A stretch of 64,000 bases of DNA from assembly GCA_013416405.1 (NCBI GenBank), contig JACCET010000004.1, forward strand, positions 62,001 to 126,000. The letters are read 5' to 3'. Origin of the DNA: Alcaligenaceae bacterium (GTDB lineage Bacteria > Pseudomonadota > Gammaproteobacteria > Burkholderiales > Burkholderiaceae_B). The stretch's first letter is position 1, and every line of letters starts with the position of its first letter. The notes beneath the pieces were generated by a model, which was given only the letters and a program-made list of their open reading frames with translations, had not been told where the DNA came from and did no database searches. Below, one piece after another: positions 1 through 9,159 of the stretch. The position numbers were made by a program, and so were the translations under genes.

Positions 1-274
1 GCTCCTCGCGCGGCACGATGGTGACCGATGCCGGCGCCGTGCGTGTCTGATGAGGCGACATGGTCGCCGTCACCGTGATGGTATCCAGCTCCGCTGCCAC
101 AGGCTGCGTGTTTGCCTGGGCCACGCCTGCCAGCATCAGCAAGGCGGCCGCAGGAATGGCGCGCAGGGAATGAAACGGCCTGACAGCATCTGACGATAAA
201 TCTGCTGTGCTGCGGCGAGCGCATGAAAAGGAATGGTTGGCTGGCAACTCGGACTCCGTGCAAGGCTCCAGCAT
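1..274 (-). CDS. TonB-dependent outer-membrane receptor, N-terminal fragment
   Basis: Reading the minus strand from an ATG at 274 gives about 91 residues that run off the left edge. A hydrophobic signal segment (IPAAALLMLAGVAQA, about residues 42-56) is followed by a TonB-box-like stretch (DTITVTAT) and by the start of a plug domain (APASVTIVPREE). This order is diagnostic of TonB-dependent receptors, which import iron-siderophores, haem or cobalamin across the outer membrane. The N-terminus before the signal is long, so the true start may be internal. A Fur-box-like sequence lies about 45 bp upstream, which favours an iron-related ligand, but the substrate-defining barrel is outside the window. 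The family call is firm; the ligand is unknown. Confidence 0.8.
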   Translation of the reverse strand, partial: MLEPCTESELPANHSFSCARRSTADLSSDAVRPFHSLRAIPAAALLMLAGVAQANTQPVAAELDTITVTATMSPHQTRTAPASVTIVPREE

Positions 275-317
275 GAAAACTGAAGACATTAAAGAAGGCG
301 CGAAGTATACATCAGAA

Positions 318-332
318 TGATATCTATTCTCA
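318..332 (-). promoter_or_regulatory. Putative Fur box upstream of the TonB receptor
   Basis: The sequence TGATATCTATTCTCA matches 11 of 14 fixed positions of the 7-1-7 Fur consensus (TGATAAT-N-ATTATCA). It sits about 45 bp upstream of the receptor start. Iron-repressed control of the receptor is inferred; a fur gene is present at 23615-24046. Confidence 0.5.
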
Positions 333-359
333 CTCTCAATTATGAATTTAAGCCTGTCC

Positions 360-403
360 TTGTTATTTATTTGATAAATGCTTGATATATTTTTGTTGAC
401 CCG
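360..403 (+). promoter_or_regulatory. Four direct repeats with 11-bp period, putative response-regulator operator
   Basis: Four repeat units begin TTGTT, TTGAT, TTGAT and TTGTT at 360, 371, 382 and 393, exactly 11 bp apart. An 11-bp direct-repeat spacing is typical of OmpR-family regulator sites (for example the PmrA and PhoP boxes). The array lies about 93 bp upstream of the response regulator. The same arrangement recurs at 2526-2569 before the lipid A operon, which suggests autoregulation plus target control. Confidence 0.6.
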
Positions 404-495
404 TGCTCTACCCTGACGCGAGCGCTTATGATTGGATTAAGCCGGCCTGGCGGAAGCCTTCATCAAGCCAAGCAACCTAACCCACAGAACCGGAT

Positions 496-1203
496 ATGTC
501 TGTAAAGCACACTGTACGAATGCTGATCGTAGAAGATCATGCAGGACTGGCCACCAATCTGCTGGAATTTTTCGCCGACAGCCGTTATATCCTGGACTTC
601 GCCTCCGACGGCTTGACGGCGATTCACCTGATCGCCACGAACGAATACGACGTAATAATTCTCGATGTCATGCTGCCCGGTCTTTCCGGATTCGAGGTGT
701 GTCGTCGCATCCGTAACGACCTTCATTGTTCGACCCCTGTGATTATCATGACAGCCAAGGATCAATTACAAGATAAAGAACAGGGCTTCACCGTTGGGGC
801 AGACGATTATCTGGTCAAGCCTTTCAACCTGCGCGAACTGCAATTGCGAGTAGATGCCCTATATAGGCGCAAAGCCGGATTCTCCAGAACGCCTGAAATT
901 CATATTCCAGGCATCAATTTTGATCCGGGAACTTTCGTGGTGCGTACCGATGATGGAACACAACTGGAGCTCTCGGGCACTGCGGCACGGATTTTTGAGG
1001 AGCTAATCAAGGCCTATCCCAATTTCCTTTCATATTCAGAAGTTCAGGACAGGGTCTGGGGTGAGCGGGAAGTCGACATGAACACCTTGCGCACCCATGT
1101 CTACTCATTGCGCAAACAGCTGCAGGACGCCTTCCAATACCCAATGATCAAGACCATGCATGGGCGTGGCTACAGGCTGCTGGCGCCGAACACAGGCAAC
1201 TGA
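496..1203 (+). CDS. OmpR/PhoB-family response regulator
   Basis: This 235-residue protein has an N-terminal receiver domain (about 9-120) with the acidic pair E13/D14, the phospho-acceptor D57 in VIILDV and K108 in the VKPF motif. A C-terminal winged-helix DNA-binding domain follows (about 135-230). It shares a 1-base overlap (the A of TGATG) with the histidine kinase, so the two form a cognate pair. The lipid A modification operon lies directly downstream and carries the same 11-bp repeat array as this gene's own promoter. A PmrA/BasR-like role in envelope or cationic-peptide response is inferred from that context, not from the protein itself. Confidence 0.9.
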   Translation: MSVKHTVRMLIVEDHAGLATNLLEFFADSRYILDFASDGLTAIHLIATNEYDVIILDVMLPGLSGFEVCRRIRNDLHCSTPVIIMTAKDQLQDKEQGFTVGADDYLVKPFNLRELQLRVDALYRRKAGFSRTPEIHIPGINFDPGTFVVRTDDGTQLELSGTAARIFEELIKAYPNFLSYSEVQDRVWGEREVDMNTLRTHVYSLRKQLQDAFQYPMIKTMHGRGYRLLAPNTGN

Positions 1204-2462
1204 TGAAGCCTAAATCCATATCGCGCCGGGTTTATCGGACCATACTCACAGTGAGTCTGATCAGCATGATAGCCATGGTCATGACCGTCCTGCTCGTCAA
1301 CGAAGATCTTGAACACACCATGCTGGATGTTGAATTCGCGCAAGAACGCGATTTCATCCTGATGAATGCAACTGCCGAAGATGTGCTCGTGTGGGATACA
1401 CCTAATCTGGCCATTGTATTCGTACCCACAGGCAAGCCACGCCCGGCCGTCCTGCCGCAGGTGTTCCGAGGATTGCCGGATCATCATTCAGCAGAGGTAA
1501 CGCTGGGAGACCAGACCTATCTGGTCGCAACCGACACCGTTGAAACCGGCCTGCTTTACGTTGCAAAAAATATCACGCACTTCGAGGACAGGGAAGCACT
1601 TTTTCAAATAGCGCTGTTGGTGATGACCCTGGTGATTGTTGCGCTCAGCCTGTTGCTGGCCGTGCTGAGCAGCCGCCGCATAGTCAGGCCATTGAAACTT
1701 CTGTCGGAGCGGATAAGCGGCACGCCGGTCGGACCCTCCATGCCTAGAATGGAAACTGATTACACCGACGCCGAGCTCCATTCCATTGCCATGACATTCA
1801 ACCGCTTCCTGGACGAACTGGAGGCTTATGTGCGACGCGAACAATCATTGTTGAGCCTGGCCAGCCATGAACTGCGCACTCCTATCGCCGTGATGTCGGG
1901 AGCATTGGATATTCTGGAGCAGCGCGACCAACTCACACCTAACGATAGAGCCACGCTCCAACGGGTGCGCAGAGCGTGCGACGAGATGAGGGATAACGTC
2001 AATATTCTGCTTAAACTGGCCCGGCGCGAACCTGACACTCAAGCCCAGGAAATGCTTGATATGCAGGTCGCTGCACGCCAGGTGATTGATGACTTGAAGA
2101 TCAGCCACACAGCAGGCGAGCGCATCACCCTGAACGTCCAGTCTCCGTTTACAGCGCAAACCGATCCCGTCATGGTGCGCCTGCTGCTGCGCAACCTTAT
2201 ACAGAACGCGCTGCAACACACACAAGGTCCGATCAGGGTAACCGTCACACAAGACATGATCAGGATAGAGGACCAGGGATCCGGCCTGGACTCCGAGCAA
2301 CAGGCGATACTTCAAGGTCAAAAGAAGTTCACGCCCGACAACACAAGCCTGCACGGCCTGGGTCTATATATTGTCACGCTCATGGCCGAAAGGCTGGGCT
2401 GGCAATTGAACATCACGCAGACAGACAGCAACGGCACGAGCATACAGCTTAGAAGGCCTTGA
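1203..2462 (+). CDS. Membrane sensor histidine kinase
   Basis: This 419-residue protein is the cognate kinase of the upstream regulator. One transmembrane helix lies at about 13-33 and a second at about 132-156, bracketing a periplasmic sensor of roughly 100 residues. A HAMP linker leads to the HisKA box SLASHELRTP, with phospho-accepting H222. The catalytic ATPase domain has the N box (LIRNLIQNALQHT-like), a G1 box DQGSGL and a G2 region GLGLYIV. The sensor region resembles no ligand-binding family I can name, so the signal is unknown. Translation is coupled to the regulator. Confidence 0.9.
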   Translation: MKPKSISRRVYRTILTVSLISMIAMVMTVLLVNEDLEHTMLDVEFAQERDFILMNATAEDVLVWDTPNLAIVFVPTGKPRPAVLPQVFRGLPDHHSAEVTLGDQTYLVATDTVETGLLYVAKNITHFEDREALFQIALLVMTLVIVALSLLLAVLSSRRIVRPLKLLSERISGTPVGPSMPRMETDYTDAELHSIAMTFNRFLDELEAYVRREQSLLSLASHELRTPIAVMSGALDILEQRDQLTPNDRATLQRVRRACDEMRDNVNILLKLARREPDTQAQEMLDMQVAARQVIDDLKISHTAGERITLNVQSPFTAQTDPVMVRLLLRNLIQNALQHTQGPIRVTVTQDMIRIEDQGSGLDSEQQAILQGQKKFTPDNTSLHGLGLYIVTLMAERLGWQLNITQTDSNGTSIQLRRP

Positions 2463-2525
2463 ACCAGCCATCAAGGACTGATGCGCTGCGACCCGCAGGC
2501 TGAAGCCGGGCGGTATTTCACACTT

Positions 2526-2569
2526 TTGATGAATTCTTGATTTTTATTTGACAAATCCTTGTTGCGCTT
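2526..2569 (+). promoter_or_regulatory. Four 11-bp-spaced TTG repeats before the lipid A operon
   Basis: Units starting TTGAT, TTGAT, TTGAC and TTGTT occur at 2526, 2537, 2548 and 2559, again exactly 11 bp apart. The unit at 2548 doubles as a perfect -35 hexamer TTGACA, and AT-rich -10-like sequence (TATTCT at 2575) follows. The match in unit, period and copy number to 360-403 suggests that the neighbouring response regulator binds here and activates the gtrA-GT2-GT39 operon whose first start codon is at 2609. Confidence 0.6.
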
Positions 2570-2608
2570 ATTTGTATTCTTGCCCTATCGCATCAATACA
2601 CGCGCCGC

Positions 2609-3073
2609 ATGTCACATTTCAAGTCTCCACCCACAGCAAGCCCTGAGCCGCAATCCGGCTGGCCGGCACGCAGCAGGCCAGCCACGGAGTTATCGGGGGT
2701 CACCCAATTCATTCAGTTCCTGATATCGGGCGGCTCGGCAACACTGGCGCATTGGGCTGTCATGGCCTTGCTGCTATGGGGCGGCGCACAAGCGCTGCCC
2801 AGCACCATCATCGGTGCACTCGTCGGATCCCTTCTGAACTACTGCCTGCAGTTTCACTGGACATTCAGCGGCACTGGCACCCACCGAAAAGCCATTCCAG
2901 CTTATGCAGGCACGGTGGTTTTTGGCTGGTGCGTCAACGCCGGCCTATTTTATTTCCTGACCTCAATTGCGCATGCAGGCAACGGCCTGGCACAGGTTTG
3001 CACCAGTGGCACCGTTGCCGTCATTAATTTCATTCTTTACAAAAGGCTGGTGTTCAATGAACGCACTGACTGA
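2609..3073 (+). CDS. GtrA-family membrane protein (putative polyprenyl-phosphate-sugar flippase)
   Basis: This 154-residue protein has four predicted membrane helices from about residue 34 onward and the GtrA-type ends FLISGGSAT near the first helix and FILYKRLVF at the C-terminus. GtrA proteins accompany glycosyltransferases that use undecaprenyl-phosphate sugars and are thought to flip the lipid-linked sugar. It overlaps the next gene by 17 bp, so it belongs to a three-gene operon with an ArnC-like and an ArnT-like enzyme. The flippase role is inferred from the family and context. Confidence 0.8.
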   Translation: MSHFKSPPTASPEPQSGWPARSRPATELSGVTQFIQFLISGGSATLAHWAVMALLLWGGAQALPSTIIGALVGSLLNYCLQFHWTFSGTGTHRKAIPAYAGTVVFGWCVNAGLFYFLTSIAHAGNGLAQVCTSGTVAVINFILYKRLVFNERTD

Positions 3074-4103
3074 GAATTGGCCCTTGGAGTTTCCCCGCAA
3101 CACCAAGGTCGTGTTGTCGATCGTGATCCCGCTGTACAACGAGCATGAGGTCATAGCGCTCATGTATGAACGATTGGTCGCCGTACTATCCAGCCTTGGC
3201 ATCAGGTATGAAATCGTTCTAGTCGATGACGGCAGCCGGGACGGCACACAGCATGCCATAAAGCGATTGGCGTCCGAGCATTCAACGGTGACCGCCGTAT
3301 TTCTAAGCAGGAACTTCGGCAAGGAAGCGGCACTGACGGCAGGCCTGGAACACGCTGAAGGTGACGCAGTCATTATCATGGATGCCGACCTTCAGGATCC
3401 TCCCGAGCTCATCCCCCAGATGCTCAGCGCATGGCGGGAAGGTGCGGACGTGGTCTGCATGCGCCGCCGTTCCAGGGAAGGGGAAACCTGGCTCAAGCGT
3501 TCCAGTGCGCATCTTTTTTATCGCTTGTTGAACGCCATCAGTGACGTGGACATCCCACCCGATACCGGGGACTTCCGCCTGCTGAGCCGCAAGGCGGTCT
3601 ATGCACTGAGGCAGTTGAACGAGCGCAATCGCTATATGAAAGGCCTATTTGCCTGGATAGGACTACCCACCACTTTCATAGAGTATGACCGCAAGCCACG
3701 GGCGGCTGGTATCACGAAATGGGACTATCTCGGCCTGATTAACCTTGCATTCGAAGGCATCACCTCATTCTCTATCGCCCCGCTACGTCTGGCGATGGGC
3801 GCAGGCCTGCTGACCGCGCTGTTCGGCATACTATTCACGCTATGGATAGTCGTCAAGGCGCTGGTTCTGGGCGATCCGGTGCAAGGATACCCTTCGCTCA
3901 TCTGTATGATTGCGGTTCTCGGAGGCGTGCAGCTGCTGTCCATAGGGCTGCTTGGCGAGTACATCGGTAAAACCTATTATGAATCCAAGCAACGCCCTGT
4001 CTACCTGGTGCGCGATGTCGTACGGCGCGGCAAACCAATGGATCATGCAGCATCCCGATCTACGGCCAAATCAGCGAAAAAGGATAGCTATGCAACGCTT
4101 TAA
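3057..4103 (+). CDS. ArnC/DPM1-like GT2 glycosyltransferase
   Basis: From the ATG at 3057 this is a 348-residue protein. Its GT2 fold shows SIVIPLYNE (about 21-29), VDDGS (56-60) and the metal-binding stretch MDADLQDPP (108-116). Two C-terminal membrane helices anchor it, as in ArnC and in Bordetella LgmA. It probably transfers a sugar from a nucleotide donor onto undecaprenyl phosphate on the cytoplasmic face. An in-frame ATG at 2967 would overlap gtrA by over 100 bp and adds residues unlike the family. It overlaps gtrA by 17 bp and the ArnT-like gene by 14 bp. The sugar is unknown. Confidence 0.85.
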   Translation: MNALTENWPLEFPRNTKVVLSIVIPLYNEHEVIALMYERLVAVLSSLGIRYEIVLVDDGSRDGTQHAIKRLASEHSTVTAVFLSRNFGKEAALTAGLEHAEGDAVIIMDADLQDPPELIPQMLSAWREGADVVCMRRRSREGETWLKRSSAHLFYRLLNAISDVDIPPDTGDFRLLSRKAVYALRQLNERNRYMKGLFAWIGLPTTFIEYDRKPRAAGITKWDYLGLINLAFEGITSFSIAPLRLAMGAGLLTALFGILFTLWIVVKALVLGDPVQGYPSLICMIAVLGGVQLLSIGLLGEYIGKTYYESKQRPVYLVRDVVRRGKPMDHAASRSTAKSAKKDSYATL

Positions 4104-5532
4104 CAAAAGCGCCTGGCTTACGCTGGCAGCCATCCTGCTGCTGCCGCTGATTCCGATGATGATTATTCCGTTCTATGACACGAGCGAGCCACGCTACGCC
4201 GAGATCGCCCGCATCATGGCGCAGTCAGGGGACTGGATAACGCCCTGGTTCAGCCCCGGCATTCCCTTCTGGGGCAAGCCGCCGCTTTCATTCTGGTCAC
4301 AGGCCTTGTCCATGCAGGCATTTGGCTACACCGAATTTGCCGGGCGTCTTCCATCATGGCTATGCCTGCTCCTGTCGAACGGCATCCTTATGGCCGGCTT
4401 GCGCTCGTTGCGAGGCAACCGTGTCGCGCTGTGGGCTTGCATTATTTACAGTACTTGCGCACTCGTCTATATCAGCTCAGGTGCAGTGCTGACTGACCCC
4501 TTTCTTGCCCTCGGCACATGCTTGTCCATGGTTTCCTTTGCGGTGGCGATCCAGAATCGCAACGCTGCTGCTGTGCGCTGGTGGCGGTATGGATTCTTTC
4601 TGGGCTTGGCCATAGGCCTTTTGGCCAAAGGGCCCCTGGCCGCCGTACTGATTTTTGCTCCGGTAGCCGTGTGGTGGATCTTGAATCGCAAAATGGCCTC
4701 TATCAGGGCAGTACTGCCTTGGGGTACAGGGCTGATTCTGGTCGCAGCCATCAGTCTGCCCTGGTATATCCTTGCAGAAATCAAGACGCCCGGTTTTCTG
4801 GACTACTTTATCGTCGGCGAACACTTGCGTCGATTCCTGGATCCGGGCTGGAAAGGTGATCTGTATGGAACGGCCCACCGCCAGGCATACGGCACGATAT
4901 GGCTATATTGGCTGCAGGCGTCTTTCCCCTGGGGCGTGCTGATGCTGGGGGCGGTGCTTGGTGCCGTGCGCAGCGCCCGTCTGCGTCAGGCATTGCACGC
5001 CACGGCCGCCGATCAACTGTGCGGCTATTGGCTGGCAAGCGCTCTGTTCACACCATTATTCTTTACAGTATCGGCCAACATCCTCTGGACCTACCTGCTG
5101 CCTTCCCTGGCTGGCTTTAGCGTATTGGCCGCTATTTTCACGAACGAAATCGTCAGTCAATTCCAACTTTCCGGACGCAAGCTGCTGTCCGTGGCAGGTG
5201 TTGTTCCCGCAGTACTGCTGGTGCTGGGCATTGTCGTGTGGATCAACCCAGACCTGCGCAACACCGAACGCAGCCTGGTTCGCTATGCGATGCAGCAAGA
5301 TGAGGGCATTCCTTTGCTCTATCTGCCGAAGCCGCCGTTCTCGGCACAGTTTTATTCATCGGGCCAGGTTCGTGCGATTACTCAAGACGAACTGCCTATG
5401 GCCATTAAATCCAGAGCTCCCTTCTATCTTGCTATTCCCAAGGATGAACAACAGGCTATTGCACATGCCGTGGGCCAGCGGCTGTACCCGGTTTATGCCA
5501 ATAAACGATATGTTCTGGTGAAAATACCGTAG
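4090..5532 (+). CDS. ArnT-like lipid A glycosyltransferase (GT39/GT83 fold)
   Basis: From the ATG at 4090 the protein is 480 residues with about 10-12 hydrophobic segments. The first periplasmic loop carries the PMT/ArnT signature: D30, E33 and R35 in the YDTSEPRYAEIA motif, then PFWGKPPLSFW. Such enzymes transfer a sugar from undecaprenyl phosphate to lipid A phosphates on the periplasmic side; Bordetella LgmB is the closest functional analogue. It is the last gene of the gtrA operon. In Bordetella a deacetylase is part of the equivalent locus, and none is present here, so the transferred sugar may differ or be deacetylated by an enzyme encoded elsewhere. Confidence 0.83.
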   Translation: MQRFNKSAWLTLAAILLLPLIPMMIIPFYDTSEPRYAEIARIMAQSGDWITPWFSPGIPFWGKPPLSFWSQALSMQAFGYTEFAGRLPSWLCLLLSNGILMAGLRSLRGNRVALWACIIYSTCALVYISSGAVLTDPFLALGTCLSMVSFAVAIQNRNAAAVRWWRYGFFLGLAIGLLAKGPLAAVLIFAPVAVWWILNRKMASIRAVLPWGTGLILVAAISLPWYILAEIKTPGFLDYFIVGEHLRRFLDPGWKGDLYGTAHRQAYGTIWLYWLQASFPWGVLMLGAVLGAVRSARLRQALHATAADQLCGYWLASALFTPLFFTVSANILWTYLLPSLAGFSVLAAIFTNEIVSQFQLSGRKLLSVAGVVPAVLLVLGIVVWINPDLRNTERSLVRYAMQQDEGIPLLYLPKPPFSAQFYSSGQVRAITQDELPMAIKSRAPFYLAIPKDEQQAIAHAVGQRLYPVYANKRYVLVKIP

Positions 5533-5554
5533 AGAGAACCCTGTTAAGCCGCAC

Positions 5555-6121
5555 CTATGCTGGCTTGCGTGCCAGCATGGTTGCAAACTGCAGCCGGGCG
5601 CCATTGTGCATGGTGCCTACGTCTTCGTTGTACTTGACCAGCTCCCAACCCTTGTAAGCGGCGCTTAACTGGCCTGGCTCAAAGGTGAACGGAAAATTCA
5701 TGGGGCATGGATAATCGGCGCTATCCATGGCGCAAACGATCAGGTTATAACCCCCGACTTGAGTGTGCTGCTGCATGTCGGCCAGCACCGCATCGACCCT
5801 GGATGATTCGACGAACATGAGTGTTACCGTGCAGGAAATGAAATCGTAGTCTGCATCCAGGCTTGCGCTACTGATGTCATATACACGAGGAGTGATGGTA
5901 GCTATGCCCTCCTGGCTGACGATGGACTGCAACTGCCCGAGCGCAGCCTGGTTGATGTCGACTGCGGTAACCGCGAAACCACGCTGACCTAGGTATAGCG
6001 CATTGCGCCCATTAGAGCAGCCCATATCCAGAGCGTTGCCAGGGTTGACGAATTCACAGGCCGAAACGACTTCGCTATGCGCCGGGTTCAATCCATATTT
6101 TTGATTCAAATCTGCAGACAC
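5555..6121 (-). CDS. tehB: TehB-like SAM-dependent methyltransferase
   Basis: This 188-residue protein aligns by eye with TehB throughout. It shows KYGL..AHSEV near the start, SAM motif I ALDMGCSNGRNALYL (about 30-44), the TVTLMF stretch, VGGYNLIV and a C-terminal FATMLARK. TehB methylates tellurite and other soft metalloid oxyanions in the cytoplasm. No tehA permease is adjacent. The gene converges on the lipid A operon, with 22 bp between stops, and appears monocistronic. The physiological substrate in this organism is not known. Confidence 0.82.
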   Translation of the reverse strand: MSADLNQKYGLNPAHSEVVSACEFVNPGNALDMGCSNGRNALYLGQRGFAVTAVDINQAALGQLQSIVSQEGIATITPRVYDISSASLDADYDFISCTVTLMFVESSRVDAVLADMQQHTQVGGYNLIVCAMDSADYPCPMNFPFTFEPGQLSAAYKGWELVKYNEDVGTMHNGARLQFATMLARKPA

Positions 6122-6234
6122 TTGTGTTCCTTATCCTGAGTTTTGGCAGTGTAGGCCAGCCGTGCCTGACACAGCGCAATAACCATGTTCCCGTAATCCT
6201 GCACGCCTGCCTTGCGGGCAGCCATGCTGGCTGC

Positions 6235-6266
6235 AAAAAAGCCCCACTTCCCGAAAGAAGTGGGGC
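6235..6266 (-). terminator. Rho-independent terminator of icd
   Basis: GCCCCACTT (6241-6249) pairs with AAGTGGGGC across an 8-base loop. On the minus strand the stem is followed by a run of six T (6235-6240). It lies about 45 bp past the icd stop. Confidence 0.85.
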
Positions 6267-6312
6267 CTGACGGAAGGTGTTCCTTACCGCAAGCGGCAAG
6301 GGCAGAATCCGA

Positions 6313-7569
<1,257 letters not shown>

Positions 7570-7806
7570 GAATGCTCCAGTTTGCTCCGTGAGGAGTGAA
7601 AATCTGTCGAATGGAAAATAAACGCTCAGCGCAAAAACGCTCAGTCTTATATAAGAGTAGTTTAGCCTAAATTTGACGACACTGATATGGCAGCCGCACT
7701 TACCCAATCCGAAATCGGGTATGGCAACAGGTAAAATAGACATTTTACCGGCAACTGCGCCAGGATGTCGCCTGCCGCAGCGCCTATTGTCATCACAGGA
7801 AGTTTT

Positions 7807-8235
7807 ATGTTCAACCCCTCGCGGGAACAGGTTCGGGCGTTCTTTACCGACGCGTGGCACAAGCACAAATCAACCAAGGTTCTGACGCCGCTGGAGACCA
7901 TGGCGGTCGACTTAATGGCATTGCATCCCGAGTATCACACCGATCTGGAAAGACCCGATGCGGCCGAGGCAGACTTTTCTGTTGAACAGGGTAAAACCAA
8001 CCCCTTTTTGCATTTGTCCATGCACTTGGCCATCAACGAGCAACTGTCCATAGATCAGCCGCCAGGCATCAAAGCGGCATTCCAAGGCTTGCTAGCCACG
8101 CATGAAGCGCATGACGCAGCGCATATCATCATGGAAGCCCTTGGTGAAACCGTGTGGGAATCCCAGCGTCTGGGCACGCCGCTGGACACCGAAAAGTATC
8201 TTGAGCTGATCCGCCGGCACGCTACACGTTCATAA
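7807..8235 (+). CDS. DUF1841 family protein
   Basis: From the ATG at 7807 the protein is 142 residues. It begins [13 protein letters not shown] and contains [13 protein letters not shown] and [16 protein letters not shown]. These histidine-rich helices are characteristic of DUF1841, a conserved but uncharacterised beta/gammaproteobacterial family. It is predicted to be cytoplasmic, with no signal or membrane segment. It is divergent from icd and convergent with two cytochrome c genes. The function is unknown. Confidence 0.8.
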   Translation: MFNPSREQVRAFFTDAWHKHKSTKVLTPLETMAVDLMALHPEYHTDLERPDAAEADFSVEQGKTNPFLHLSMHLAINEQLSIDQPPGIKAAFQGLLATHEAHDAAHIIMEALGETVWESQRLGTPLDTEKYLELIRRHATRS

Positions 8236-8269
8236 AAAAACTCCCTGCGCACTGTCGTGCCAGGGAGTT
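8234..8269 (-). terminator. Terminator after the cytochrome c pair
   Basis: AACTCCCTG (8239-8247) pairs with CAGGGAGTT (8261-8269). On the minus strand the stem is followed by T-rich sequence formed by the A-run at 8234-8240. It lies between the convergent DUF1841 and cytochrome genes. It is strongest for the minus strand, but the stem would also form in the DUF1841 transcript. Confidence 0.8.
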
Positions 8270-8290
8270 CTTGGGCAGAACTGCAAGTGT

Positions 8291-8653
8291 TTACTTGCGT
8301 ACTGCCAGAGGTGAAGGCAAGCTGGCAAGCCATGCCGCGATATTCTTGATATCGGCAGGCGAAAGCTGGGCCACCATGGCGCCCATAATGGCATTCTTGC
8401 GAATGTTGGCCGTGTCGGGAGCGCCGGCAGCGCCGCGCTTGTAGGACTTGAGCGCATGCTCAAGATAGTCTTGATGTTGACCGGCCAGGATGGGGTAGGA
8501 AGGCAATGTAGATGTTTTGCCGTCAGCACCATGGCACGTGACACAGGTGAATTTTTCGAATGCAGCTTTGCCCGCTTCCAGGTCGGCAGCGTTTGCGCCA
8601 AAGGCCATTGCGAAAACGGCGGAGCCTGCCAAGGCAAGTATCAATTTTTTCAT
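8291..8653 (-). CDS. Small class I cytochrome c
   Basis: This 120-residue protein has a signal peptide (about 1-22, ending GANA) and a single haem-binding site CVTCH at 37-41. A methionine-bearing C-terminal region (MGAMVAQLSPADI) could supply the sixth ligand. The small size and single haem fit a periplasmic cytochrome c553/c5-like electron carrier. It is preceded by 12 bp and by another small cytochrome c gene on the same strand, so both are probably co-transcribed. The partner oxidase or dehydrogenase is not identified, although a cytochrome c oxidase operon lies at 32-35 kb. Confidence 0.88.
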   Translation of the reverse strand: MKKLILALAGSAVFAMAFGANAADLEAGKAAFEKFTCVTCHGADGKTSTLPSYPILAGQHQDYLEHALKSYKRGAAGAPDTANIRKNAIMGAMVAQLSPADIKNIAAWLASLPSPLAVRK

Positions 8654-8665
8654 TCAGGCCCCCGA

Positions 8666-9019
8666 TTATTTAAGACTGGAGTAGTAAGCCGCCAAATCAG
8701 CCATGTCCTGCTCTGTCAGGCTTTGGGCAATGGCTTCCATAGTGGGGAAAGTACGTGCGCCGCTGGCGTACTCTTTGAGCGCGGCGACGATATATTCGGC
8801 ATTTTGCCCGGCAATCATGGGTACGTGGTAGACCTCGGGGTAGCTGGACTTGTAGCCCTCGATACCGTGGCAGCCGATACACATGGAGGTTTTAGATAGC
8901 GCGGCCTTAGCGTCACCCACAGGCGCGGCGTCGGCCGCGTGGGCTTGGCCCGCAATTGCACAGGAGGCCGTAACGGCTAGCGCAGACAAGGTGCGCGTTA
9001 GGTAAGTTCGCAACTTCAT
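8666..9019 (-). CDS. Small class I cytochrome c
   Basis: This 117-residue exported protein has a signal sequence (about 1-29, ending QAHA) and one haem motif CIGCH at 47-51. Methionines in VPMIAGQ and FPTMEAI are candidate axial ligands. It resembles the downstream cytochrome in size and C-terminal LTEQDMADLAAYY-type helix, which suggests an ancient tandem duplication or a di-domain cytochrome c4 split into two genes. It is predicted to be a periplasmic electron carrier. Confidence 0.88.
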   Translation of the reverse strand: MKLRTYLTRTLSALAVTASCAIAGQAHAADAAPVGDAKAALSKTSMCIGCHGIEGYKSSYPEVYHVPMIAGQNAEYIVAALKEYASGARTFPTMEAIAQSLTEQDMADLAAYYSSLK

Positions 9020-9159
9020 AATAGCTCTTATTTGGCGGTGAATAGATGTTGATCTATATCAACAGACCAACGAAAAACTGAGATTGTACGATAATTGTGC
9101 TGGGCCAGACACGAATGGCACGGCAACAACGCATTTACATACGATATCCGGAGCACCCG

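Noticed and set aside
3952-4089. N-terminal extension of the ArnT-like protein
   Set aside because: It lies inside the GT2 gene in another frame and has no membrane or family features; the ATG at 4090 gives the usual N-terminus.
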